This document shows, piece after piece, positions 21,427 to 34,165 of a stretch of 64,000 bases of DNA (position 1 is the first letter of the stretch; each line of letters starts with the position of its first letter). The translations under genes and the position numbers were made by a program. Below the pieces are notes generated by a model. The model made no database searches. It saw nothing but the letters and a program-made list of their open reading frames with translations, and had not been told where the DNA came from. Source of the stretch: Prunella strophiata (lineage: Eukaryota; Chordata; Aves; Passeriformes; Prunellidae); contig JAZBQD010000034.1 of the NCBI GenBank assembly GCA_036583965.1, forward strand, positions 4,581,347 to 4,645,346, read 5' to 3'.

Positions 21427-24400
21427 ATCTCTAATCTCTCCCATCCCCTCAGCTGCTCCTCCAGACCCTTCCCATCCCTGTGTCCCCCTTGGGAGGCTCT
21501 CCCAAGCTTCAGAGATATTTTTCCCACTCTGGTGCCCAGCCTGCCCCCAGGAGTGGAGGTGAGGCTCTCACACAGGGCACAGGGGGCTCCCAGTGCCCAG
21601 CCCAGCAGTCCCTGAGCTCTGATCCCCTGCACTGGCAGCAGCAGAACTTCTGCCTTTGCCCAGTGGAAATTGGATCTGGTGCTGGACACTCATCCAGGAC
21701 AAAGAGCTGATTGATCATGGTCTGAGCCAGGCAGGAGTCTGCACTTGGGGAATGAGGGAGGGAGTAAAGCCAGGCCTGGGGAGCTCTGGGCTCTGCCTGA
21801 GCCCTGGGGCTGTGCCTGCAGGGTGTGGGGAGCCCAGCAGACACCTGTGGGTGCTCCTCGTGCAGGGCACACAGAGCCCTGGCCCTGCTCCTCGCCAGGC
21901 AGCAGATCCACAGTTACACAACTCACACCCACACAGAGCACAGTGCTGCAGGGCTGATGGATGTCAGCACCATCCTCAAACCCATTAGACTGTCACCTAC
22001 AATATCAGCTAAAATTAACTCATGAAATCAGCCTGAGATGAAGATCCCAGTATTTACACGGAGCAAAGGCAGCTGCTGCAAATACTTTGTTTGGCATCCC
22101 CTAACAACTTCCACAAGAGAGCCCTTGTGCCTCCAAATCCCACCCTGACCCACCCACCTGGGCTCTGCAGCACCCTGGATTGATCTTTTTTCCTCATAAT
22201 ACATTTGCAAATCTCCAAAAATTAATCCAGCTGTCCCCTCCACGTGTTGAACATTCCCCTTGTGTTGTCACAACACTTTGGGATGAGCAGCACAGGGAGG
22301 AGCTGGAGCTGCTGGGATTCTGTGCAGAGCCAGGGTGTTGTAATGGAGCTGCCAAACACCCCACAACAGTGACAAACCCCAAATCTCTGACTTAGGCAGG
22401 GATTCAGAGACACAGCACAGCAGAGGTGCTGTAACAATCATTTCTCCTTTGTAAATGCTGAATAAAACCAAAGACCAAACACAAGTTTAATCAGAAATGC
22501 CTTGATCAATTCCTAATTAGAATTGCTCCTCCAAAGTGAGTCCATGGCCTCTACCAAACCCCACATGAGGAGCAGAGGATGATGGAAGAAGCAGAACAGC
22601 AATCCTGACTTTTGGTGCACATTCCATAACCACAATGTGATTATCCCCTCTTTTCTAGGTGGCTTTGCCTCTCTCCTGTCACACACAAGGCAGAAGGAAA
22701 CAGCCCAGAGCTGGGCTCAGGAGAGCTGATGGAATGAAGCTCCTCATTTCCAATATTCTCAGTAATTGCCATTCATTTCCCCTTCCACATTCTCCACATG
22801 CTGAAGGCAGAGCCCAGGGTGTATTTTCTTTCTGCACAAGAATGTTTGTAATTTGGCCACTGTACAGAATAATTTTCCCTCACAGAGACATCACCATTGC
22901 ACACATGCACAACTCAAACTTTACCTCAGTTTAGAAACAGGGAGGACTGGGTGCAGAGCCATGACACAGAGTGGGAAAATAAAGGTTTAGGCTCATCCCA
23001 AACATACTCTGAGTGCCCAGATTTCTCACAGAATTGAGAATTTGAGGATTATTGCCTCCTGCAATGACCAGGTGCAGAACTGGGGTGCACAGAGCCCACA
23101 AGTCCTCAGGAGTTGTGCTGCTGCTCCTGAACTCAAAGCACTTAGTGTCCCATCTTTTTATACCTTTTCCTGTAAAAATTCCCCCAAAATAAGCCCTGCC
23201 CTATGCCCAGAGTTTTGTTACCACTTGATCAAAACCCCCTCTGGCAGTTCTCAGCATTCTCATTCTGACTTCTCTTTCTCAAACCTTTGTTCCCATCTTT
23301 GCCCAAAGCCCAGGACTTGCAAGATGTTCAAATAAGAAACCATGAAGGCCCTGCTCTGCTTTTTCAAACAATATCTGCAGTCAGAAAAATATTGTTAGAT
23401 ATTCAGAGAGGCATTCAGTCAAGACCCTTGCAAGGGTCCTGGCATGAGGCTGGGTATTAAAATATCCAGGCTGTGCCCTTTTCCCACTGCCTGTTTACAC
23501 CTTGGACAGCAAAAGACAAATACAGCTATTGGCTGCCTAACTTCTGATATTTCCTGGAGACTTTCCCAGTTTCAAACCTCCAGAGGAACAAAAAAGTTCC
23601 TTGCAGTTACCTCTGCTAATGGAAGACTTGGCACAGACAGGATAAAACACTGATTTCTAAAATCCATTTTATTTGAGACCCCCTCCTTGACCCCCTGTGT
23701 GACTCCAAGCCACACAAAAACAGCTCCCAGCTCATTTTGAGCTTTACTATAAAGAAAACAAAGTTTGTTAAAGATAATTCCAGTGGTGGCAGCCAGAACC
23801 CTTCCAGCCCCTGATGCTCAGCTCATTTTTATGGCCCAGACATGAAGTGTGGAGGCTCCAGACAGGTGTCCTCTCCAAGCAAGGACATGGAATGTCCTTG
23901 ACTCGAGAGCAGAACACTGAAATTCCTTGGTTTTGTTTTAGTTAAACCTCCTCGTTCATCCCCAGCTCAGTACATGCTCTGAATACTCCCCACAGAGCCC
24001 TCACCATATTTCTCACTCCAAATAAACAAGGGAGGAGGTCAAGGTGCCTCGAGGATGGGAATTGCAGGCTCTCAGCTCAGATGGGGCCCAGGAGCCAGGA
24101 GCAGCACGTTCCTCCAGCCTGGGAAGCTCTGGGGGTGTTTGTTAATTGGGTTTAATTGGGGCTAAGCAGGGCAGGAGCTTCCAGCAGGAAGGTGTTCATC
24201 TGCAGAGGTCCCTGAACCCTGGAAACAGCCACTGCTGGCAAAGAGGGCAATGCCAACATGGGCACAGAGGGGATTTTGCCAGCCTGGGGCTGAGGGTCAG
24301 CCCTGGAAATCAAGGGAGGTGGTGTGGAAAGCCCCTGGGCAAAAGCTGGCAATAAGGGCCAGCCCATTTCGAGCCCTGGAGTCCAGGCCTGCCCTGGGAT

Positions 24401-25214
24401 ATCCCAGTTTTTGGGATGGTTTTCACATCCTTCCACAGCCTTTTCCAAGCTCCACTCGCTGCCCCTCTGTGCACAGACACTGATGCTAAAAATGAGATGC
24501 AAGGCACCAAAAAGTTCATTTGGGTGGCCCAGCTCTTAGTCCAGGGAATTTCCACGTGCACAGACTGCTCTGGTAAAAGCAGCTGAAGCCTCACAGAGGC
24601 GTGGGATGGCCTGAGCTCCCCTGTGGGGCTGAGCACAAACACCAACAGGAGCTGCCCCTCTGCACTCCCCAGCTCTATTGACAGAGCCTGTGTGTCTCCC
24701 CTGCTGCACAGCTGCCATCACAGAGCTCACTAGTCACTGCAGAAGCTGGAGCCAGGCTTCAAAACTCCATTAATTAAGTGTTGGCGGAGGTGTTTGGAAA
24801 GATGTTCCCATAAATATAGTGCTATAAAGTGTTTCCCTAGAAACTGAGAAAAGAGTTGAACAATATGAAAAATACCCAGGCTGATGACTCCCCCATGGAG
24901 CAGTGCCTGGGCTGGAGAGAGCATTTAGGAAAGAGAACTTTTCCTCCAAGGGGTTTTTTTTGGCTACTGGAAATGCTTGGCTGGTAGCACAAAATGTAAA
25001 AGTGAGTCTGTATCATTGCTGCTTTGCCCTGGTGCTGTTGGCAGGTGGGGAAGGCTCTGTGGCTGCAGGTTCAGGAGTGCCCCGGGTGTTTGGGTGCTCC
25101 CAGTGTGTGCATTCCTCCCAAAGTGTCCCTGCTGTGCCCAACCAGCTCAGCACCTCCAGGCACAGAGGATAAACCTGGCAAACCCCACAGCCTCTCTCAG
25201 CTGGCTGCTTTCAG

Positions 25215-25600
25215 CATTTCATGGAATCACTGAGGTGGGAAAAGCCCTCCCAGATCACTGAGCCCCAGCTGTGCCACATCCCCACCTTGTCCCCAGCCCA
25301 GAGCACTCAGTGCCACCTCCAGGGATGGGCACTCCAAACCTCCCTGGGCAGTTCCAGTGCCTGAGCCCCCTTTCCATGGGGAAATTCCTGCTGATGCCCA
25401 CCCTGAGCCTGCCCTGGCCCAGCCTGAGGCCGTTCCCTCTCCTCCTGGATGCCCACCTGGCTGTCCCCTCCTGTCAGGAGTTGTGCAGATGTTGTGTCCC
25501 CCCTGAGCCTCCTTTGCTCCAGGCTGAGCCCCTTCCCAGCTCCCTCAGCCTCTCCTGGTGCTCCAGACCCTTCCCCAGCCTGGAGGAGAAGACAGGGTTT
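25215..25600 (-). mobile_element. CR1 LINE 3' fragment
   Basis: Plus strand: CATGGAATCACTGAGGTGGG, AAAAGCCCTCCCAGATCACT, CCCCACCTTGTCCCCAGCCC, CCATGGGGAAATTCCTGCTG, GCCCAGCCTGAGGCCGTTCC. Longer than most copies here (about 385 bp). Confidence 0.9.
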
Positions 25601-27356
25601 GGCAGAAAATCTTCTCCATCAGTTCATTTATCTGTACAGAAATGAAAGAGCAAATCCCTTTCTGGCTGGATGCTGCTGATCCCACAGAAGGATTAGAGTT
25701 GATCTTGCCTTGGAAAGGGAAAGAGGAAGAGAGCTCCAGGCTGATTGTGGCCTGCTAAATGACATTTTATAGCCTGCTATTTCTCACCTCAACACAAGTG
25801 TGATCAAAGGACTCGAGATAAACAATGATTTAATGACTCCAAGTGCAGGAGCTGGAGAGGTTTTGAAAAGAGCTTGTGTACACAAGAATAAACACTTCTA
25901 TTGCATCCTCAGCTGTTTGCTTTCCATGAATCCCCACTGCCAGGGCACTCAGAGCACACAAACACCTCCCTCAGCTCCTTCCATTTCCTACACTTTGGGT
26001 CATTTTGGTGCCTCTTTGGTTGCAACCCCTCAGCCCAGCTCTGGTGCCCTCGGGAGTGGCTGGCAGTGTCCTGAGCAGGGGCTGAGGGCACAGCCCAGCT
26101 CCTCCAGGACATCCTGCAGCTCCAGGGATGGGCCTTTGGGTCCCTGGCTCTCCCTCCAGGACTCCTGCTCCTGTTTCTCCCAGGTTTGGGTGGGGAGAGG
26201 AGATCGAGGACCTTCCCTGCCTGTGCACAGCTCCAGGAGCCAAACCCATCCCACATCAGCTCCACCTCTTGTGATCCACGGGGAGAAGGAGCCAGCACAG
26301 CAAACTCCAGGATCTGGGACTCAAAAAACACAGAATTCCCTCCCAAGGGCATGGATTGTCAGCAGCAGTGTTCCCTGTGCCTCTGTGCCAGGGCTTTGGG
26401 TTAAAAAATGGGATTTTGCCTTTGCTTCAAAACAAACACAACCAATCCAACCCATCTGATTCCTTGTTCCCTCACCCTGCTGCTCATTCCTCAAAGTCAA
26501 GATAAGATTAATGAGCTGCACACAGAACTGCTGGAGGGCTCTGCACTTTTCAAACCACAAAAACACCTTCAGCAGCAAAGTGAGAAAACTAAAGCTGATA
26601 AAGCCAAGTTTGGAAGCAATTAACATCAATCTAAAATTCAGCGGGTTTGGGGGCTCGGCTTAAAAATAAAAAGCAATTACTGCTGTGGCAAACTGAAGTA
26701 ATACCTTGTTTTTCCAAGGTTGGCTTAGGCAAAGGGAGTCTGCCTTCACCAGCAGCTGGAATTAAAAGGGTTTTGTGAAAGCTGTTTGCCTTGCACTGAA
26801 GGTGCTGGTGATTTTTTTTTCACCTGTTTATCCAGACTCTAACACTCTGAGGAAGCAAAACCCCTTTATTGAGTGTGAAGCACTCAGGACAATATCCCAA
26901 AATCTGCCTGGAACACAACAGTGGGATCAATATTTCCCACGTGTGGGAAAAGCCAGTGTCCATAAGGGAGACAGAGGAGTCCTGACACTTGATTAGAATA
27001 AAAGGAGAGAGTCCCCTGGGGAATCTCTAAATTCCTTTTATCCCAAACCCCGGCTGCCTGTAGCCCTCCTCCCTTCCCCACTGGCTCTGCACCAGGCTTT
27101 GTGCTGACCCTTTTATTTTTGACCCTAAAGTTCAGGGGTCAGACTTGTCTGGGTCTGTAACAACCTTGCCCTTGAGGCTGGTGGAGACCTCAAGAGCCAT
27201 TTCAAAGCCATTAATTAACACCCCTGGAACTGTTTGTAAAGACATCAGCACACATCTTCCCCTATCAGCATTAAAGAGATTTTCAGCCAGCCCAGGAAAA
27301 TCAGCTGTGAGCAAAGCTCAGATTCCCAGTTAAATGCCATTTCCCAAATTCTTGCA

Positions 27357-27680
27357 ATGGGTAGAGAGGAAAGAAAAGGGAAGAAAGGTGAGGGAAAAAA
27401 AAAAAAAGGCAGGGGGGGGAAAGGATGGGGGAAAAGGATGGGAAAAAGGCAGGGAAAAGAGCAGGCTAAAGAAAAAAGAGATGGAGGGAAAAGGCAGGAA
27501 AAATCAGGTGGGGGAAAAGGGTGGGGGAAAAAGGGGTAGGAGAAAGGGAGTCTGAGGGAAAAAGGCAGAAAAATGTCAGGGAAAAAGGGGATGGGAAAAA
27601 AAAGGTGGAGAGGGGAAGTGAGGAGAAGGGGCAGAGGGAAAAGGGCAGGAAAAAAGGGCAGAAAAATGCAGGGCAAAAAT
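27357..27680. repeat. Purine-rich GGGAAAA low-complexity tract
   Basis: About 320 bp that is almost all A and G on the plus strand, with loose repeats of GGGAAAAAGG and GGCAGGGAAAA. The minus-strand frame of 146 residues rich in Phe, Pro and Leu is a by-product. Confidence 0.9.
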
Positions 27681-29998
27681 GCCATGCAGAATTGGTGTAG
27701 ATAAGAGTCACCTGTGCTCCAAAAATGTAAGAGAGTGAGATTTAGCTACCATGACATAAGGAGGGGCTGTCAGACCAACAGAAGCTCTGCTTCATTCCTG
27801 GCAATGCCCAGCAGGGAGATGATGGGAGCTCTACCCAAATTCTAGGAAGGTTTTCATGGTGCCAAAGGCATGGCACAATTGAGACTTACACTGCCAAGAG
27901 CCCAAGCCAGGCAGAGTTTGGCCTCTCTGGATTGCTGCAACCAAATTGAGGTTTTCATTTCAAACCACTTGACAGGATCTCATTAACCTACTGCCTGTAA
28001 TAAATGTACCCAATAACAATCACCGAGTCACATGAAATTAAAAAATTCCAATAAAATATAAATAGGAAATACTCGTGGGTCATTTATTTTTCTACTCTGG
28101 GATTAGAGAAAATGAGGTCTGCCACCTCCCTCAAGCTGTGAAGAATGCAAGTTCCAAACTGAACTGTCAAAAATTTCCAGGAATGTCTCTCCAACATCAC
28201 GTTGCAACCTTTTCAAAATTCATAACATTTTCTGCTGAAAAGAAATCCTTGACTTGTCTGGGCCACGTTTGACACTTCTCCAAATACCAGGGTGATGTCA
28301 CATCCTCAGAGAAGCTCCAGGAAACCCCAACCCAGGCCCTGCTGCACGAGCAGAGAGTTTTATCTGCAGGCAAAGAGGAAATGCTCCCCTGCAGCCCTGC
28401 AGGTGCATTTTAGGGTCACTGCCCAAGTGAGGGGCTGCAGGAGCTCAGTCCTTCCTCCTACCTCACATTCACATCAAGCTCTTCCATCACAGGCAACAGG
28501 CACAGGCAGCTGGGAGTTCAATGTCCATAGGAGAGACCTCATCCTGCAGGGGAGAGAGAAACAGGGATTAGCTCCAGGATCTCCCAGAAATGCAGATTTC
28601 CCCCAGGGAGACACCCTCTGGAGGACCCAGGCCAGGTGCCCTTGGTGCTTTGGGCACCCACCAGCTCCTGTTCAGCTGCTTTGGAGCAGCACTTCCAGCT
28701 CTTTCTCCACCAGGCAGAATTCCAGCTCTTCTTCCCCCAGCCTGCCTGTGCCCATCCCAAATCACCTGCACACCTGCAAGACTTCCCCAGCAACCTCCCA
28801 ACTTTCAAAGGTGCAGAAAGCAGCTTGAATAGAGCCAAGCTGAAGAAAGTTTGCAAAGCCCAGGTGGGAAAACACAAGCAAGAAGGCTTGGTAAATTAGT
28901 TTCTGTTTTTACACAAACCTAAAACATTGACTTACCACTAAATTAAACCAGGTTTCCTGTGACACTCTATTGTGCAGCCTTATGAATACTTAATAGCAGT
29001 GCTGTAATTACAAAGAACTAAATGCTTTGCAGCTTGAGTTAAAATAAATGTACTTACTTCCAGCACCACTAAGTGATGTAAATATTAATGGGGTTTTTAA
29101 CTCTATCAAAATTCCATCCTGACTCCAAAGAAATGAATGCACCATCTTAATAATGTGCTTGTGCATTTGCTGCTGCTAATCCAGTGGAAAAAATAGGCTC
29201 AGTTTCAGAGCACTTGAGGCTGTTGATTGCCCCTTGTGCTGTCTCCAGGGATAAAGGCACCACCAGGCACTGTTAATGCCAGCCCAGATGCAAATAATGC
29301 CACTGTGGTTACTTGGCTTCAAAGGAAAATCAGAATAAAAGTGCCTCAGCCTTCCCAGACACTGGTGCCAGGTTTGCAATGCAAATGAGCCCCCCACTCC
29401 CCAGACCTGGCTCAGTGTCTGCCAGGAGTAATTCAGGATGTGTGTATTAGACATCATGTCACAAGGGAAATTTGCTGGAGTCAAAAGGATATTTTTGTCC
29501 AAAAAGGCAGAGTTTGGCTGGCCCCTGTTTGCAGCTTGAACCTTCAGCTGGTGATTCTTTGGGCACTCTGCAATCTGCTGATTCAAAAACTGCTGCTGTG
29601 CTTTGCAAAGAAAAGGGGGAGAGGTCTAGAGGTTCATCTCTGTGTCCCTAAGGCCTGACCTCCAACCTGAATTTGGAGGAAAAACCCAAAAATCCACTCT
29701 CCTGTGCTCCTGTCCTGGAGTTCTTCCATAGGACAAAACCTCTGGTATGGTTTCACCCTGTGAGATATCAGCATGAAGTTAATTCTGATTTCTCCTGCAA
29801 AACGGATGAAAAACTTTCCAGTGATTTTGTATGTCAAAATTCCAGTCAGGGGGCATCTTTCTTCCTTTGTTCTTCTGGGGAAAAAATGTAATTTTAGTGT
29901 GCACTGAGTTTACACAATATTTGTACCATCTATGAGACTATATATGAGACTCTCTATCATGGAGACTTCTACAATAACCAAAACTTTCTATGTAAGAG

Positions 29999-30120
29999 TG
30001 AAAAAAACAAAAAACAAAAAAACAAAACAAAACAAAAAAAAAAAAAAAAAAACAAAAAAAAAACAAAACCAAAAACCCAAACAACCCCAAAAAAACAATT
30101 TCTAAAATGGAAAAAAAAAA
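29999..30120. repeat. A-rich (AAAAC)n tract
   Basis: Adenine runs are separated by single C residues for about 120 bp. This could be the remains of a poly(A) tail, but no element body is recognisable to its left. Confidence 0.85.
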
Positions 30121-30777
30121 TCTTCAGAGACAAAACCCCCCAAAAAACAAAGGCAATCCAGGAGCCAGCATGGAAAGGCTGCACTGGTGGCACTGGGGAA
30201 TTCAGGCTGAGCTCAGCTCACTCCCTCACCTGGCACACCACTGTGCCCTTGGCCTGGCTCTGCCCCTTCTCCTGCTCATCTGCAGGGAAATGGGAGAACC
30301 AGTAAATGGATAAATGGATAATTGGATAAACCCCATCCTGGATCCATGGGTGGATCTATCCCCTGGATTTAGGGCATTGACAAAGGTGCCACCTGTCACA
30401 GCCACAAGGGGCTGGCTGGTGGCCAGCAGGTGACCACAGACCCCCCTGCCCAGGGAGGTGGGAATGTCCCCCCAGGTGCCAGCAGTGGCCACAACACCTC
30501 CCTGCCAGCACCAGGGAGACTCTGACATTCCCCATCCCTTTCTTTCCATCCCACTCAGCCCATCAAGTTCCCCTCGCTGTCACTGCTGAGCTGGTGACAG
30601 CAGCAGCTGAGTCACCTCCACCAGCAGCTCCCACCCCCATTTGCTGCAGGGCTGGGCTGGGGAGCTGCTCCACCACGTGTGCCCCCCAAAATGGGGCAGG
30701 TCCCAGGGGGGCTGAGCACCCTGCAGGACCCATTTCCCTCCAGACAGACCCACACTGGCGTGGTTTCACTCCTTAGC

Positions 30778-31555
30778 TTTGGTAGGATGGGGTAAAATGT
30801 GAATTAAGAAAGTTCAATGGCAAGGCTCACTCTGTTCCTTACTAAAAAATCCAAAAGAAAAGAGAGCTAAAATTTATCTAGGATTATTTACAAATGATTT
30901 ACACAGTGAGTAGAGACCCAAAAGGGTCAGGGGACCCTCCTGAACCAAACCAGCCACAGGGACAGGCTCCAGAGGCAGGAATTCCTCCAGGAAATCTTCC
31001 CAGGGGAGCAGAGCATATTCCAGAGCACTGCTGCCACAATTAACACATGAACAGCAGCTGGCAGCTTTTCCAGGGCTCATTTACCAAGGAACAAAGCAAG
31101 TAAGGAGTCTCACACACACCTTTCCCACTGTGTGCAATTTGACTTCCAGCCAAACACTTTTTTCCTTAAATACAACAAAATTCCTTACCTGAGACTAAGA
31201 GATTCTTCCTTAGGCAAGGCTGAGAACTTGTGCTCATCACAGAGCCTCAGTTCCTGAATTAATTCTGATTAAATCCATGTAGCCAACTCCATTAGACACA
31301 AACTTGTGCACAGGAGACTCAGACTGCACCCAAACTCCAGCAGGAATTCAAAGGGTCCCCTCTGAGCCTCACAGCTCACTGGGAGGGTCCCCTGGCCCTT
31401 TTGGGTCTCTACTCACTGTGTAAATAATTTGTAAATCATTCCAGATAAATTTTAGCTCTCCTTCCCTTTGGATTTTTCCTCCCTGTAGTCAGGAACAGAG
31501 TGAATTCAATTGCCATTGAATTTTCTTAATTCACATTTTACCACATCCTACCAAA
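30778..31555. repeat. Foldback: ~165-bp inverted repeat with ~440-bp loop
   Basis: The left arm 30778-30940 (TTTGGTAGGATGGGGTAAAA ... AGAGACCCAAAAGGGTCAGG) is the reverse complement of the right arm 31381-31555, with small indels and roughly 85-90 percent match by eye. Both arms include the distinctive CAGTGAGTAGAGACCC. No ORF of note lies in the loop. Confidence 0.9.
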
Positions 31556-31655
31556 TCCCCTTCTGCCAATACCTGTGGAGATAACTCTGATAACTTTGAT
31601 AAGTCAAAATTACCCATCTGTGACACTCTCTGCTGCACCACAGAGCAGGGAGGGG

Positions 31656-31770
31656 GATGTAAAAATAAACTAAACTAAAAATACTAAAACTAAAAATACT
31701 AAAATAACTAAAAAAACCCAAACTAAATAATAAATAATAAATAAACTAAAAATACTAAAATTAAACTAAA
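31656..31770. repeat. (TAAAAATACTAAAAC)n A/T-rich tandem repeat
   Basis: Loose repeats of AACTAAAAATACTAAA with embedded TAAATAATAAATAA. The array lies 100 bases right of the foldback. Confidence 0.8.
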
Positions 31771-33747
31771 TTCAGTTTCTGCATGTCTCATGCTCTCAGT
31801 GAAGAACTGCACTTACCACTGAGAGACTTTGTTGTTCTCTTTGTAACTGCAAGGTAAAAAATCCTCTTTATAATAATAATGCTTTGGCAGCTTTCTGGAG
31901 CACAGTGTGGTGTGCAGTGATGATGGCTGATTTCTGTGCAGTTTTCTGGCAGACACACGTTTTTTATGGGCCAACAGAGAGCAGAAGATGTTTAGAAACT
32001 TTAAAATGTTTAGCCTTGCCCTGGAAATTGCTGTCCTCCACACCTCAGGTAGTTCTTGGAAGTGCAGGGAGTAATTTTGCTCCCATCCAGTGTGGGATTC
32101 CTGACTGAGGCCAGCAGAACCACTCTGACATAAATAAAGTCTGCATTTACCATTAAATCCATGATTTTGAGAGGCTCCTCACTTTCTGCAGTGAACAGCT
32201 GCTAAATTGAGGCTGGCATTGAATAAAAAAAGAGCTGCTGCTCCATTCCCTACACATTTCACTTTTGGGGTGGAGATTTTCCTCATAGCTCCAGCATTAT
32301 CAGAGAAAAAGAAGCTGTTAGCAGAGGTTAACTGGACCAGGTCTCCCCAGCCCACATTAAACTGCTATTTTGGAAGTGAGAGTCACCTCAATCCAAAGAC
32401 AATTTCTTGCTCATCACTGCAGAGAAATCCAAAACCCTCCCAAGTGCTGTAAGAGAATATCCTGCCCATGACAACACTTGAGGAACAGGAAATATCAAAG
32501 TGACTCACCTTGCTCCCTCCCAGATAAAATGGCTTTATTTCCACCCATTCCTGCCAAAGGGGGAAGTTGGGCACAATTCCACAGCACCTTCCCTGGCACT
32601 GCTGTCACCTCTCTCCCAGGACAAAGCTGCTGAGGAATCCCTCAGCTGTCAGCAGAGGGCTGGTTTGAATCCAGCCTCATTCCAGCAGGGTGGAATGGAG
32701 CCCTCTGCTCAAACAGAGAAATGAAAGGAGAAACGTGACACATCCCAAAAAATGGGGTCCAGCTTCAAACACAGAGCACAGAAGAAATGTCTTTATATTT
32801 CACAAGCTCTTTAAACTCTAAGGAAAGTCTCTGGCTTGCCCACCCAAACCAAGGCTGAGTTTAGGGGCTCGTGTTCCCAAGGGATGCCAGTCACAGGTGG
32901 CACTGGGGTGGCAGTGGCAGCCACACCTCGTGTGCCAACAGCCTTTTCTGGGTGCCAGTCTGCCTTCACAGCCCCCAGCCCTGCCCTCTGAGCCTCCTCA
33001 GCCTCACATCAGATTACTCTGTCACTGGTAAAGTTTAAATTTCATCCTTGAGTACCAAAATAGCCCCAACAGGCAGCACAGTGCAAGGGCTGCTCCCCAG
33101 GAGAGGGCACGGCCAGGCTCCTGTGTCCTCCTGGATCAAATATTTACAGCAGTAAACTTCTCAAGGGTGACTTTGTTCCAGAGCAGAGCCATCTGTGGCA
33201 GCTCCCTGCCTCTGCCAGGCTGTGTTTGTGAGAGGAGAGAGAGCAGCTGTAAAAGCTGCAGGTTATTGCCTTGACAGGGGCACTGGGAGCTCTCCCAGCT
33301 CCTGCTCTCACCTCCAGCAATTACTGTCAGCTTTGCTGTCCAAACCAAGCCTTCAGCTGCACTCATACCTCAGCCCAGAGAAACATCCCACAGGAGAGCC
33401 TGGCTCTCCCAGAAGACCAAAAATACAGCAAGAGAGGTCAATTAACAACTGAGGGCAAGAGGGAGGGCTGAGTCCTTTCTCACCACCCGAGTCTGATCCT
33501 GCAGGGCTGCTGTGCTCCCTCTCTGCTCACTTGTCATCAAACTCCCTCCAAACCCACATTTTCTCCTCCTTACACCAGCACCAGGGTGTGGAAACTGCTG
33601 CCCCAGAAAGGCACCAGCTGTGCTTTCTGTGTCAAATAAATTGTATTTTTACTGTCCATGCAGGCTAGGAATGCAGGTAAATGTGGGAATCCCTCAGCTC
33701 TGCCATGGGGCTGGTGCTGCTGGGCACTCCCAGCCTGCTGCAGGTGA

Positions 33748-34165
33748 TGATGCCTTCAGTTTGAGCTTTCATATTTCCCAGACTCTGCTGCATTGGTACA
33801 GAACTCTGAGCTCCACATAAAGTGTCAGCAGCTCTGCTCACAGCTCAGGCACACAGAACAATCCTTTTCCAGCCCCACAACCAAGGACACCGCTGCAGCT
33901 TCAGCCCCAAAAAGTGCAAACAACAGGGAATGGAGGAGAGCAGCCTGGGAGGGTGGGACTGCATCCCCTGGAGCTGGAGTTGGACAATGAACCCAGGATG
34001 GAAATGGACCAGAACTGATCCAAGTGTGAGAACTCGTGCCCAGGATCCATCTGGGGTGGAGCCACGGCCGGGCTCTTGCACTGCCCAAGGTGCATCCTGT
34101 GAAGGGCTTTTCACAAATCCCTGCTTTATTCCTGAACTCTGCTCCAGGAGCCTCTGAAGGCATCA
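33748..34165 (+). mobile_element. 0.42-kb dispersed element, copy 2, with intact 12-bp terminal inverted repeats
   Basis: This is the partner of 2724-3156 in the same orientation, with only scattered substitutions over about 400 bp. Its ends are TGATGCCTTCAG and CTGAAGGCATCA, perfect inverted complements that begin with TG and end with CA. It carries the GCTTTATTCC polyadenylation-region motif near 34120. The short frames inside it (for example from 33793) match frames in copy 1 but have no recognisable domain. It has no internal coding capacity, so it is either a solo LTR or a non-autonomous element. Confidence 0.6.

Noticed and set aside
21258..21689. Glu-Ile repeat frame at the TCTATC microsatellite
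   Set aside because: Translation of a hexanucleotide repeat joined to CR1 sequence.
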